A DNA stretch of 7,221 nucleotides, from positions 1 through 7,221 of the forward strand of contig CAIXDY010000057.1 in NCBI GenBank assembly GCA_903918325.1, written 5' to 3'. The notes under the pieces are model-generated. The model was not told where the DNA came from. It made no database searches and saw nothing but the letters and a program-made list of their open reading frames with translations. Every line of letters starts with the position of its first letter. Position 1 is the first letter of the stretch. The stretch is from an uncultured Actinomycetes bacterium. GTDB lineage: Bacteria > Actinomycetota > Actinomycetes > Nanopelagicales > Nanopelagicaceae. A program made the position numbers and the translations under genes. Positions 1 to 6,256 of the stretch are shown piece after piece.

Positions 1-1
1 C

Positions 2-856
2 CGCGTTGTTTCTTTAGACCGACCAATCGTCGGAAGCGGTGGTTTTAGTATTCACCGTGATGCTGTTTCATTAGTGCAGTTCATTGAAAAAGCAGGAATT
101 AACTATGACCAGTACTCAGATTTTGATCTAGATTCCTGGCCGTCCATTACTAAAAGCTATAACGGAATAGTTCTGGGTGGCCATCCGGAGTATTTCACTC
201 ACCGTATTTATGACACGTTGGTTTCGGCGCGAAATACTGGTATTAACGTTGCAATTCTCGGTGGAAATACTGGCATCTGGCAGACACGTTTAGCTGATTC
301 AAAAGTTGGAAAAAATCGTCGAATCATTATCTATCGCGTAGCTGCGCAAGACCCGGTCACCGATTTAAAGCAAGTGACAATCAAATTTGAAAATCCCCGA
401 TTAAATATTCCACCAACACTACTCACCGGAAGTTTGGCTGATGGCGTGCATGTTTATGGTGAAATGAAGGCGGTCACAATTCCAAAGTGGCTCACACTTG
501 CGGCTAACTCAACAATTACTGGTATATCTCCAGATAGCGAGGTGGAGCATGCGGTTAGCACACCAGCTGCTCCCCCAACAGTTAATATTTTATTTTCAGG
601 GATTATGCATTACCGAGATGCGCCGACGCCGGGTCGACCAACAAGGCCAGTTCCAATTGCCCAATCCATTTGGTTTACAACACCTTCAGGTGCGGCAATC
701 TTTAATGCTGGAATCTCTACGTGGAGTTGTGACTTAGTGCAAACCTGCGCGTATTCCACCGTTGATGAGGCATCACGCGCAACAATGGCATCAGTCACTA
801 CTCAAATCTTGAATCTGTGGCAGACAAAGGCCGTTGGAAAAACACTACACAATTAG
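2..856 (+). CDS. N,N-dimethylformamidase large (beta) subunit-like protein, C-terminal part (5' end outside window)
   Basis: The frame is open from base 2 to the TAG at 854-856, giving 284 visible residues. The GTG at 74 is not the start, because the codons before it encode family-typical sequence (VSLDRP, fragment residues 3-8). The fragment resembles the C-terminal domain of the dimethylformamidase beta-subunit family: GGHPEYF (59-65), ILGGNTGIWQTRL (85-97), and near the end SGAAIFNAGISTWS (229-242). In the Paracoccus enzyme, as I recall it, a mononuclear iron is held by two Tyr and one Glu, with a nearby His and Asn. The HPE here (H61, E63) and N89, 26 residues after E63, match the spacing I remember for those residues. 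The two Tyr ligands would lie upstream, outside the window. Many family members have no known substrate, so amide hydrolysis is only a possibility. No membrane segment is visible in this part. C243 and C249 could form a disulfide if the protein is exported. Family assignment is fairly sure; substrate and activity are unknown. Confidence 0.75.
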   Translation, partial: RVVSLDRPIVGSGGFSIHRDAVSLVQFIEKAGINYDQYSDFDLDSWPSITKSYNGIVLGGHPEYFTHRIYDTLVSARNTGINVAILGGNTGIWQTRLADSKVGKNRRIIIYRVAAQDPVTDLKQVTIKFENPRLNIPPTLLTGSLADGVHVYGEMKAVTIPKWLTLAANSTITGISPDSEVEHAVSTPAAPPTVNILFSGIMHYRDAPTPGRPTRPVPIAQSIWFTTPSGAAIFNAGISTWSCDLVQTCAYSTVDEASRATMASVTTQILNLWQTKAVGKTLHN

Positions 857-864
857 AATACAAT
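834..864 (+). promoter_or_regulatory. Candidate sigma-70-type promoter for yajQ-rarD
   Basis: TACAAT at 859-864 is one base from the -10 consensus. TTGGAA at 834-839 matches four of six bases of the -35 consensus. The spacer is 19 bases, longer than the preferred 17, so the -35 match is weak support. The predicted transcript would start near 871 and have a leader of about 24 bases, which still includes the ribosome-binding site at 881-887. The site overlaps the end of the upstream gene, as expected in a genome this tight. Read-through from the upstream gene could also drive yajQ, since only 38 bases separate them and I see no terminator hairpin there. Confidence 0.35.
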
Positions 865-880
865 CGCGTTCACAGAGCTA

Positions 881-887
881 AAAGGAG
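881..887 (+). promoter_or_regulatory. Ribosome-binding site of yajQ
   Basis: AAAGGAG lies seven bases before the ATG at 895 and is a strong Shine-Dalgarno match. It fixes the yajQ start at 895, which also gives the usual family N-terminus (MADxSFDI). It is the strongest such site in the window; the downstream rarD has none. Confidence 0.8.
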
Positions 888-894
888 TTAAGCC

Positions 895-1383
895 ATGGCT
901 GATGCAAGTTTTGATATCACTTCCAAGATTGACCGTATGGAGCTTGATAACGCCATCAACCAAGCAGTGCGCGAAATTGAAACCCGCTTTGATTTTAAGA
1001 ATACGGGCTCCAAGATTGAGCTTGAAGGTGAAAAGGTTTTGATTGAAGCCGATACTGAAGAGCGAGCCAAGGCTGCATTAGATGTGGTGAAAGACAAGAT
1101 GGTTAAGCGTGGAGTATCGCTCAAACATTTAGATGCCGGAGCCCCACAGCTGAGCGGGAAAATTTACAAAATTGCTGCGCCATTAAAAGAAGGTATTTCC
1201 ACCGAGAATGCCAAGAAGATTGCAAAACTTATTCGTGATGAGGGCCCAAAATCTGTTAAGACTCAAATTCAAGGTGATGAATTGCGTGTGACTTCAAAAA
1301 GTCGTGATGATCTGCAAGACACCATGGCCATGGTTAAAGAGGGCGGATTTGATTTCGCTGTGCAGTTTACGAACTTTAGATAA
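895..1383 (+). CDS. yajQ: YajQ family cyclic di-GMP-binding / nucleotide-binding protein (UPF0234)
   Basis: This is a complete 162-residue protein, close to the usual family length of about 163. Family hallmarks are SFDI at residues 5-8, the helix around LDNAINQAVREIETRFDFK (17-35), GVSLKHLD (73-80), RVTSKSRDDLQ (131-141) and the C-terminal block FDFAVQFTNFR (152-162). The known fold is two small ferredoxin-like alpha/beta domains; the protein is soluble and cytoplasmic. In Xanthomonas a YajQ protein binds cyclic di-GMP and acts with a transcription factor; other members have been reported to bind nucleotides or nucleic acid. Whether this one binds cyclic di-GMP cannot be told from the sequence, and no GGDEF or EAL gene is visible nearby. 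The start is set by the ribosome-binding site at 881-887. The TAA stop is followed at once by the GTG of rarD, so the two are probably co-transcribed. Family identity is near certain; cellular role is not. Confidence 0.95.
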   Translation: MADASFDITSKIDRMELDNAINQAVREIETRFDFKNTGSKIELEGEKVLIEADTEERAKAALDVVKDKMVKRGVSLKHLDAGAPQLSGKIYKIAAPLKEGISTENAKKIAKLIRDEGPKSVKTQIQGDELRVTSKSRDDLQDTMAMVKEGGFDFAVQFTNFR

Positions 1384-2274
1384 GTGAGTAAAAATAAACT
1401 AGGACTTATTTTTGGGGTCAGTGCCTACGGTCTCTGGGGTTTATTACCGCTATTTTGGTCACGACTTGAACCGGCTAACCCATTTGAAATTGTTTCGCAC
1501 CGTGCTGTATGGACTTTATTCTTCTGCATAGTAATTTTGGCAATTACAAAATCATTAAAAGCAACACTGAAAACACTCAAGCGGCCAAAAATTGCTGCAA
1601 AACTCTTTGTAACTTCGGTGCTAGTTTCTATCAACTGGCTTGTCTACATCTGGGCAACTAACAATGGTCACGTTGTTGAAGCTTCATTAGGTTATTACAT
1701 TAGTCCTTTAATTATCATCGCTTTTGGCGTTATTCTACTCAAAGAAAAAATGCGAATGTTGCAATGGGCCGCAGTTTCAATTGCATCAATCGGAGTTTTA
1801 ATTCTGACTATCGATTACGGACGGCCACCTTGGATTGCACTAACACTCGCTATTTCGTGGGGAAGCTACGGGCTTATGAAAAAGCAACTCGGCCTCGGCG
1901 CATTAGAAGGCTTAGCAATTGAAACTGGCATATCTTTCATTCCTTATGCTGGCTATTTAATCTACTTAGGCAATCACGGAACCGGTCAATTTGGTCACCA
2001 TGTGGGTTCAACAATTCTCTTAATTAGTGCTGGCGCCATTACCGCGATTCCACTGCTTTTATTCAATGGTTCTACAACTCGATTGCCATTTACGACTATC
2101 GGTTTATTGCAGTACATAACGCCAACTTTGCAGTTCTCAATTGGTGTGTGGGTACGTCACGAAGCGATGCCAACGGCTAGATGGATTGGTTTTCTTACAA
2201 TTTGGGTTGCACTAATAACTCTGGGAACAGATTTAGTGCGATCAAGCAGAGCGGTCGATAACCGCGTCGCATAG
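1384..2274 (+). CDS. rarD: RarD-type EamA/DMT-family membrane transporter
   Basis: This is a complete 296-residue, strongly hydrophobic protein, the usual length for RarD, with about ten membrane segments and short charged loops. The first segment is around residues 6-24 and the last around 266-283. RarD-type signatures are SHRAVWT (38-44), NWLVYIWATNNGHVVEASLGYY (84-105, highly typical) and LLQYITPTLQF (241-251). The drug/metabolite transporter superfamily exports small metabolites through the inner membrane. RarD was first linked to chloramphenicol sensitivity in Pseudomonas, and its natural substrate is not settled. The start is a GTG directly abutting the yajQ TAA with no recognisable Shine-Dalgarno site, so translation probably depends on ribosomes finishing yajQ. 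The N-terminus (KLGLIFGVSAYGLWGLLPLFW) is what the family shows, so the start is credible. The last 33 bases run antisense into the end of the polyprenyl synthase gene. Family sure; substrate unknown. Confidence 0.92.
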   Translation: MSKNKLGLIFGVSAYGLWGLLPLFWSRLEPANPFEIVSHRAVWTLFFCIVILAITKSLKATLKTLKRPKIAAKLFVTSVLVSINWLVYIWATNNGHVVEASLGYYISPLIIIAFGVILLKEKMRMLQWAAVSIASIGVLILTIDYGRPPWIALTLAISWGSYGLMKKQLGLGALEGLAIETGISFIPYAGYLIYLGNHGTGQFGHHVGSTILLISAGAITAIPLLLFNGSTTRLPFTTIGLLQYITPTLQFSIGVWVRHEAMPTARWIGFLTIWVALITLGTDLVRSSRAVDNRVA

Positions 2275-3231
2275 TGACATCAAAGCCCCAGTTGCATCGC
2301 ATACTGGAAGCGGTCCAAGTGCACTACGCGCTTCTTTAGCAATCTGATGGAGTTGATCACGGGATTCATCTAAAGCTTTGTGCTTCCTTAATGTAGATAA
2401 AACCTGTTGGACTGTTGTTTCATCCTCAATTGGCCCTGACAGTAATTGTTGCAGTTCGCGATCGGCAGAGTCTGTTGATTTCATAACATTTAAAGTAACA
2501 AGCGTTGGAACGCCTTCGCGTAAATCGGTACCTGGGGTTTTACCTGATTGATTTGATTCGCTGGCAATATCAATAACATCATCAGCTAACTGAAAAGCTA
2601 CGCCAATTTTTTCACCAAATAAAGTTACGGTGTCAGTAATATCTGATGGCGCTCCTGAAATCATTCCACCATAGCGCGCACTTGCCGCAATTAGTGAACC
2701 GGTTTTATCTGCGACAACTTTCAAATAATATTCCAGCGGGTCTTGCCCCGGGTTTGGCCCTTGGGTTTCCATGATCTGACCAATAACTAATCGTTCAAAA
2801 GTGCGGGCTTGTAAGCGAACGGCTTCGGGACCTAAATCGGCTAATAAATCTGAGGATTTAGCGAAGAGAAAATCTCCCGTCAAGATTGCAATTGTGTTTC
2901 CCCAACGAATGTTTGCACTCTCAACTCCGCGCCGAAGTGGTGCTTCATCCATAACATCATCGTGATACAACGTTGCAAGGTGTGTGATTTCGCAAGCAAC
3001 TGCCGCTGCAATAATGCCTTTGCCGGTTGGATCGCCATATTGGGCAGTGAGCAGCGTCAAAAGTGGGCGCAAACGCTTACCGCCGGCGGCAACTAAATGG
3101 TGGGCAGTCTCATCAACAAATGGATATTCGCTGCGGGTGTGGCTTAAAAGCAGTGATTCAACTTGCGCCATTTGTGCAACAAGTGTTGCTTCAAGAGCTG
3201 GAGCAACATTAGGGATACCAAATGTTGACAT
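2242..3231 (-). CDS. Long-chain polyprenyl diphosphate synthase (probable menaquinone side-chain synthesis)
   Basis: This is a complete 329-residue trans-type polyprenyl synthase, normal length for hepta- to nonaprenyl enzymes. It joins isopentenyl diphosphate units to an allylic primer in the cytoplasm. The family motifs are all present: GGKRLRP (50-56), the first aspartate-rich motif DDVMD (91-95) followed by RRG (100-102), K176, the second aspartate-rich motif DDVID (217-221) and KTPGTDL (231-237). Both DDxxD motifs bind the magnesium-diphosphate groups. The fifth residue before the first motif is Ala (86); a small residue there, rather than Phe or Tyr, is known to allow long products, as in IspB-type enzymes. 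Exact chain length cannot be read from sequence. The gene follows nuoN with a TGATG overlap and no Shine-Dalgarno site (CTTTCATACGCTG precedes the ATG), implying translational coupling. This position and the actinobacterial look suggest it makes the menaquinone tail. Its 3' end overlaps rarD. Confidence 0.93.
   Translation of the reverse strand: MSTFGIPNVAPALEATLVAQMAQVESLLLSHTRSEYPFVDETAHHLVAAGGKRLRPLLTLLTAQYGDPTGKGIIAAAVACEITHLATLYHDDVMDEAPLRRGVESANIRWGNTIAILTGDFLFAKSSDLLADLGPEAVRLQARTFERLVIGQIMETQGPNPGQDPLEYYLKVVADKTGSLIAASARYGGMISGAPSDITDTVTLFGEKIGVAFQLADDVIDIASESNQSGKTPGTDLREGVPTLVTLNVMKSTDSADRELQQLLSGPIEDETTVQQVLSTLRKHKALDESRDQLHQIAKEARSALGPLPVCDATGALMSLCDAVIDRSA
2251..2265. repeat. Small inverted repeat in the tail-to-tail overlap of rarD and the prenyl synthase gene
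   Basis: GCGGT (2251-2255) and ACCGC (2261-2265) form a perfect five-base-pair stem with a five-base loop (CGATA). It sits inside the 33 bases (2242-2274) coding for both C-termini. Neither strand has a run of T after the stem, so it is not a convincing intrinsic terminator. It may be chance, a weak two-way pause site, or part of a factor-dependent end. Confidence 0.4.
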
Positions 3232-4748
3232 CAGCGTATGAAAGTCGCGAGATTTGTTATGAAGTTAAGAATTGGTGCTGGGTAAACGCCTAGGCCAACT
3301 GTTATGGCCAATGAAATAATTAAAGTGAGTTGTGTGAGTACTGATGGAATCTCAACACCAGTTCCATCTTCAACTGGATCAGTGAAGAACATCATGACAA
3401 TTACGCGAATATAGAAAAATGCCGCAATTGCACTTGAAAGCACACCAGCAATAACAACTGCTTTCGCACCACTCTCGTAAGCTGCAGAGAAAATTGAAAA
3501 CTTTCCGATGAAGCCCGATGTAAGTGGAATCCCAGCAAAAGCTAATAAGAAGAAAGCAAAGGAAGATGCCACCCAAGGTGAACGCTTGCCTAGGCCTTTC
3601 CAACGATTTAAATCAGTAACTTCGCCAGCCGAATCGCGCACCAAAGTTACGACGGCAAAACCACCGACGGTTGCAACTCCATAAGCGAATAAGTAAAAGA
3701 TTGATGCATCAAGTCCGGCTTTATTCAAGGCTATAACACCAGTTAGTAAGAAACCGGCGTGCGCGATAGAAGAGTAAGCCAACATACGCTTTACATCACG
3801 TTGAGTGATTGCAACTAATGAACCAAGCAACATTGTGATGATTGCAATCAAAGATAGAACAGGTGACCACGACCATTGGGCACTTGCGAATGCGGTGTAG
3901 AAAATTCGTAGCATTGCGCCGAAAGCGGCAACTTTGGTAGCCGCTGCCATAAATGCAGTGACTGGCGTTGGTGCACCTTGGTAAACATCGGGTGACCATG
4001 CATGGAATGGAACTGCGCCAACTTTGAAGAGCAAGCCAACTGAGAGAAACGCTATGCCGATAAGTAAGAAGACATCGTTTCCAGCCGCGCCAATTACTGC
4101 ATTATGAATTCCAGCAAAGGTTACTGAGGATGAATATCCATACAAGAAAGCTGCGCCAAACAAGAAGAATGCCGATGAAAATGCGCCTAGTAGGAAGTAC
4201 TTCAGCGCCGACTCTTGCGAAGCTAAACGGCGACGGCGTGAAAGCCCGGCCATTAAATACAATGGAAGTGAAAGCATTTCAAGGGCAACAAATAAAGTAA
4301 TGAGATCACTGGAAATTGGGAACAAAAGCATTCCCGCAACGGCAAACAGGGTGAGTGGATAAACCTCAGTCACTTGATTTCCAGTTTGCAAAGCATGGCG
4401 CTCTTCATCAGAACCAGGCAAAGATGCTGCTAGCGCGGTGAAGTGCTCAGTATCGGCAATAAGAAATACTGAAATAATTGAGATTATAAGAATCGATGCT
4501 TGTAACAGAACTGCTGGGCCATCTATAACAACGGACCCCATTGCTGCAGACATTGAAGACTCATGCCGAATTCGCCAGACTTGAACGAGTGATAGAACAA
4601 GTGAACCCAATGTCACGCTGAGCTGTGTAATAGGGCGAAGTGCTTTAGATACAAACGCTTCTACGAGTACGCCAATAAGCGCACCGCCCAGCAAAATTAA
4701 GATTGGCGATAAAAGTGAGTAGTTGAGAACTGGTGCGACGAATTCCAT
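3231..4748 (-). CDS. nuoN: NADH-quinone oxidoreductase (complex I) subunit N
   Basis: This is a complete 505-residue, polytopic membrane protein, one of the three antiporter-like subunits of the complex I membrane arm that move protons as NADH is oxidised and quinone reduced. About 14 membrane segments are expected. The residues central to proton transfer are all present: E157 in FVALEMLSLPLY, K183 in ALKYF, K242 in LLFKVGAVPFHAWSPDVYQG, K272 in ATKVAAFG and K416 in FIGKFSIF. They correspond to the known E. coli NuoN residues at nearly constant offset. The PFHAWSPDVYQGAPTPV block (247-263) is diagnostic for subunit N rather than L or M. A charged loop at about 110-128 between membrane segments is longer than in E. 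coli, as I expect for actinobacteria. The start shares one base with the nuoM stop (TAATG), and GGTGAT at 4754-4759 serves as Shine-Dalgarno site. The stop shares one base with the next gene's ATG. Confidence 0.97.
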   Translation of the reverse strand: MEFVAPVLNYSLLSPILILLGGALIGVLVEAFVSKALRPITQLSVTLGSLVLSLVQVWRIRHESSMSAAMGSVVIDGPAVLLQASILIISIISVFLIADTEHFTALAASLPGSDEERHALQTGNQVTEVYPLTLFAVAGMLLFPISSDLITLFVALEMLSLPLYLMAGLSRRRRLASQESALKYFLLGAFSSAFFLFGAAFLYGYSSSVTFAGIHNAVIGAAGNDVFLLIGIAFLSVGLLFKVGAVPFHAWSPDVYQGAPTPVTAFMAAATKVAAFGAMLRIFYTAFASAQWSWSPVLSLIAIITMLLGSLVAITQRDVKRMLAYSSIAHAGFLLTGVIALNKAGLDASIFYLFAYGVATVGGFAVVTLVRDSAGEVTDLNRWKGLGKRSPWVASSFAFFLLAFAGIPLTSGFIGKFSIFSAAYESGAKAVVIAGVLSSAIAAFFYIRVIVMMFFTDPVEDGTGVEIPSVLTQLTLIISLAITVGLGVYPAPILNFITNLATFIR

Positions 4749-6256
4749 TATTTATCACCATTCGTTGGAGCCGGATCAGTAAAGCCCATTTGAGCGATGA
4801 CATGTGCCGAAGCTGGATTAATAACTTTAAGAAGTGGTGAAGGATAAAAACCAAGAGCGATAATGATTGCTATTACTGGAGCGATGGCAATCTTTTCGCG
4901 AAGATTTAAGTCGCTTAAATTTTCATTGCCTGGGGTTGTAGGACCATGCAAAGCCTTTTGTACTGGAATCAATATATAAAGTGCGGCTAAGACAATTCCA
5001 AATGTGGCGATTACTGCATGCACGGGATAGCGCGTGAAAGTTCCAACTAGAACTAAGAACTCACTCACAAAGCTAGACATACCTGGCAAAGCAAGGGATG
5101 ACATTCCAGCTAGGAAGAATGTCCAAGCCATCACTGGAGTGACTCGTTGCAAACCACCAAAATCAGCAATGGTTGAGGATCCACGGCGCGAAATCATCCA
5201 GCCGCCCACCAAGAACAACGCTGCCGTTGAGAAGCCATGGTTAAACATATATAACGTTGCCCCACTTTGACCTTGTGAGGTCATTGCAAAGATTCCCATG
5301 GTGATAAATCCAAAGTGAGAGATTGAAGTAAAGGCAATTAAACGTTTCAAGTCGCGTTGGCCAATTGCAAGGAATGCCCCATACACAATTGAAATTACTG
5401 ACAAAATCAAAATCAACGGTGTGAAAGTTTTGCTGGCATCTGGAAATAACGTTAAGCAATAACGAATCATTCCGAAAGTTCCGACTTTATCGAGTACACC
5501 TAATAATAGAACTGAAGTTCCTGGAGTCGCAGACTGTGCAGCATCAGGTAACCATGTGTGCAAAGGCCACAGTGGAGCTTTAATTGCGAAAGCAATAAAG
5601 AATCCAAGGAAGAGGAAGTTTTGCGTGGTTGAACTCATCTGCAAGTGTGAGAGTGCAGCAAGGTCGAATGTGTGGCCACCTTGATCACCTGACATTACAT
5701 AAAGGGCAATGATTGAAGCCAACATCAGTAATCCACCAAAGAGTGAATAAATGAGGAACTTAACGGCCGCGGCTGAGCGTTCGCCACTGCCATATCCACC
5801 AATAAGGAAGTAGACCGGAATGAGCATTGCTTCAAAGATTACGTAGAACAAGAAAACATCAGTGGCAGCAAAGACACCGATCATCATTGTTTCAAGAACT
5901 AAAATAAGAATATAGAACGTCTTAACTGACCAACGCCCACCTAGTGATTCATTCCAACCGGCCAAAACTACGATTGGTGCCAATACAGTTGACATTAAAA
6001 TCAAAACTAACGCTAAGCCATCAATACCAAGTGCGAAGTTAATTCCAAAGCTTGGGATCCATGAAAATTTCTGGACAAATTGCAGATCTACATTGTCGCG
6101 CTGGAAACCAACGGCCAACCAAATAGTTGCCGCCGCTACAACCAACGTAGTTGCAAGCGCTACTTGCTTAGTCAAAGTTTCATTAGCTTTTGGAAGAGCG
6201 GCAATGACTACTGTGCCAACAATCGGCAAAAGCATTAAGAGAGTTAATGAGTTCAT
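4748..6256 (-). CDS. nuoM: NADH-quinone oxidoreductase (complex I) subunit M
   Basis: This is a complete 502-residue polytopic protein and the middle antiporter-like proton-pumping subunit of the complex I membrane arm. Key residues are in place: E142 in FYVIFEAMLIPVYF, K226 in IKAPLWPLHTWLPDA, K257 in LLLGVLDKVGTFG, H340 in MFNHGF and E399 in SSFVSEFLVLVG. K226, K257 and E399 all sit eight residues before their E. coli NuoM counterparts (K234, K265, E407), as I recall them. The final charge being Glu rather than Lys separates M from L and N. The start chosen is the ATG at 6256: it shares one base with the nuoL stop (TAATG), follows a GGTGGT Shine-Dalgarno-like site, and gives the hydrophobic N-terminus MNSLTLLMLLP. 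A longer in-frame form from a TTG at 6274 would add only MDGGPI inside nuoL and is unlikely. It ends in a short polar tail (TDPAPTNGDK). Confidence 0.97.
   Translation of the reverse strand: MNSLTLLMLLPIVGTVVIAALPKANETLTKQVALATTLVVAAATIWLAVGFQRDNVDLQFVQKFSWIPSFGINFALGIDGLALVLILMSTVLAPIVVLAGWNESLGGRWSVKTFYILILVLETMMIGVFAATDVFLFYVIFEAMLIPVYFLIGGYGSGERSAAAVKFLIYSLFGGLLMLASIIALYVMSGDQGGHTFDLAALSHLQMSSTTQNFLFLGFFIAFAIKAPLWPLHTWLPDAAQSATPGTSVLLLGVLDKVGTFGMIRYCLTLFPDASKTFTPLILILSVISIVYGAFLAIGQRDLKRLIAFTSISHFGFITMGIFAMTSQGQSGATLYMFNHGFSTAALFLVGGWMISRRGSSTIADFGGLQRVTPVMAWTFFLAGMSSLALPGMSSFVSEFLVLVGTFTRYPVHAVIATFGIVLAALYILIPVQKALHGPTTPGNENLSDLNLREKIAIAPVIAIIIALGFYPSPLLKVINPASAHVIAQMGFTDPAPTNGDK
4754..4759 (-). 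promoter_or_regulatory. Ribosome-binding site of nuoN inside the nuoM 3' end
   Basis: On the minus strand GGTGAT ends five bases before the nuoN ATG. It matches the downstream half of the sequence complementary to the 16S rRNA tail (GGAGGTGATC) rather than the usual GGAGG core. The same bases encode the Gly-Asp near the end of NuoM. Together with the TAATG overlap it supports the start at 4748. Confidence 0.6.

Noticed and set aside
74..76. GTG at 74 as the start of a short complete gene.
   Set aside because: The frame continues to the window edge and the upstream codons encode family-conserved sequence (VSLDRP), so the gene is simply cut by the window.
498..737. A 79-codon plus-strand frame inside the dimethylformamidase-like gene.
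   Set aside because: It overlaps conserved coding sequence in another frame and has no ribosome-binding site or recognisable content.
891..900. A ten-base palindrome (AGCCATGGCT) across the yajQ start codon, suggestive of an operator.
   Set aside because: It is short and follows from ATGGCT (Met-Ala) preceded by AGCC. Nothing else marks it as a protein-binding site.
1321..1334. A perfect 14-base palindrome (ACCATGGCCATGGT) near the end of yajQ.
   Set aside because: It falls inside coding sequence for Thr-Met-Ala-Met-Val, where ATGGCCATGG arises naturally from Met-Ala-Met codons. There is no second copy elsewhere in the window and no promoter next to it, so I treat it as chance.
3379..3603. 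Short minus-strand frames within nuoN and nuoM (also around 3796-4039, 4645-4854 and 5241-5459).
   Set aside because: They are out-of-frame readings of conserved membrane-protein sequence, rich in Cys, His and Trp as expected for shadows. No frameshift is implied, because the main frames are intact from start to stop.
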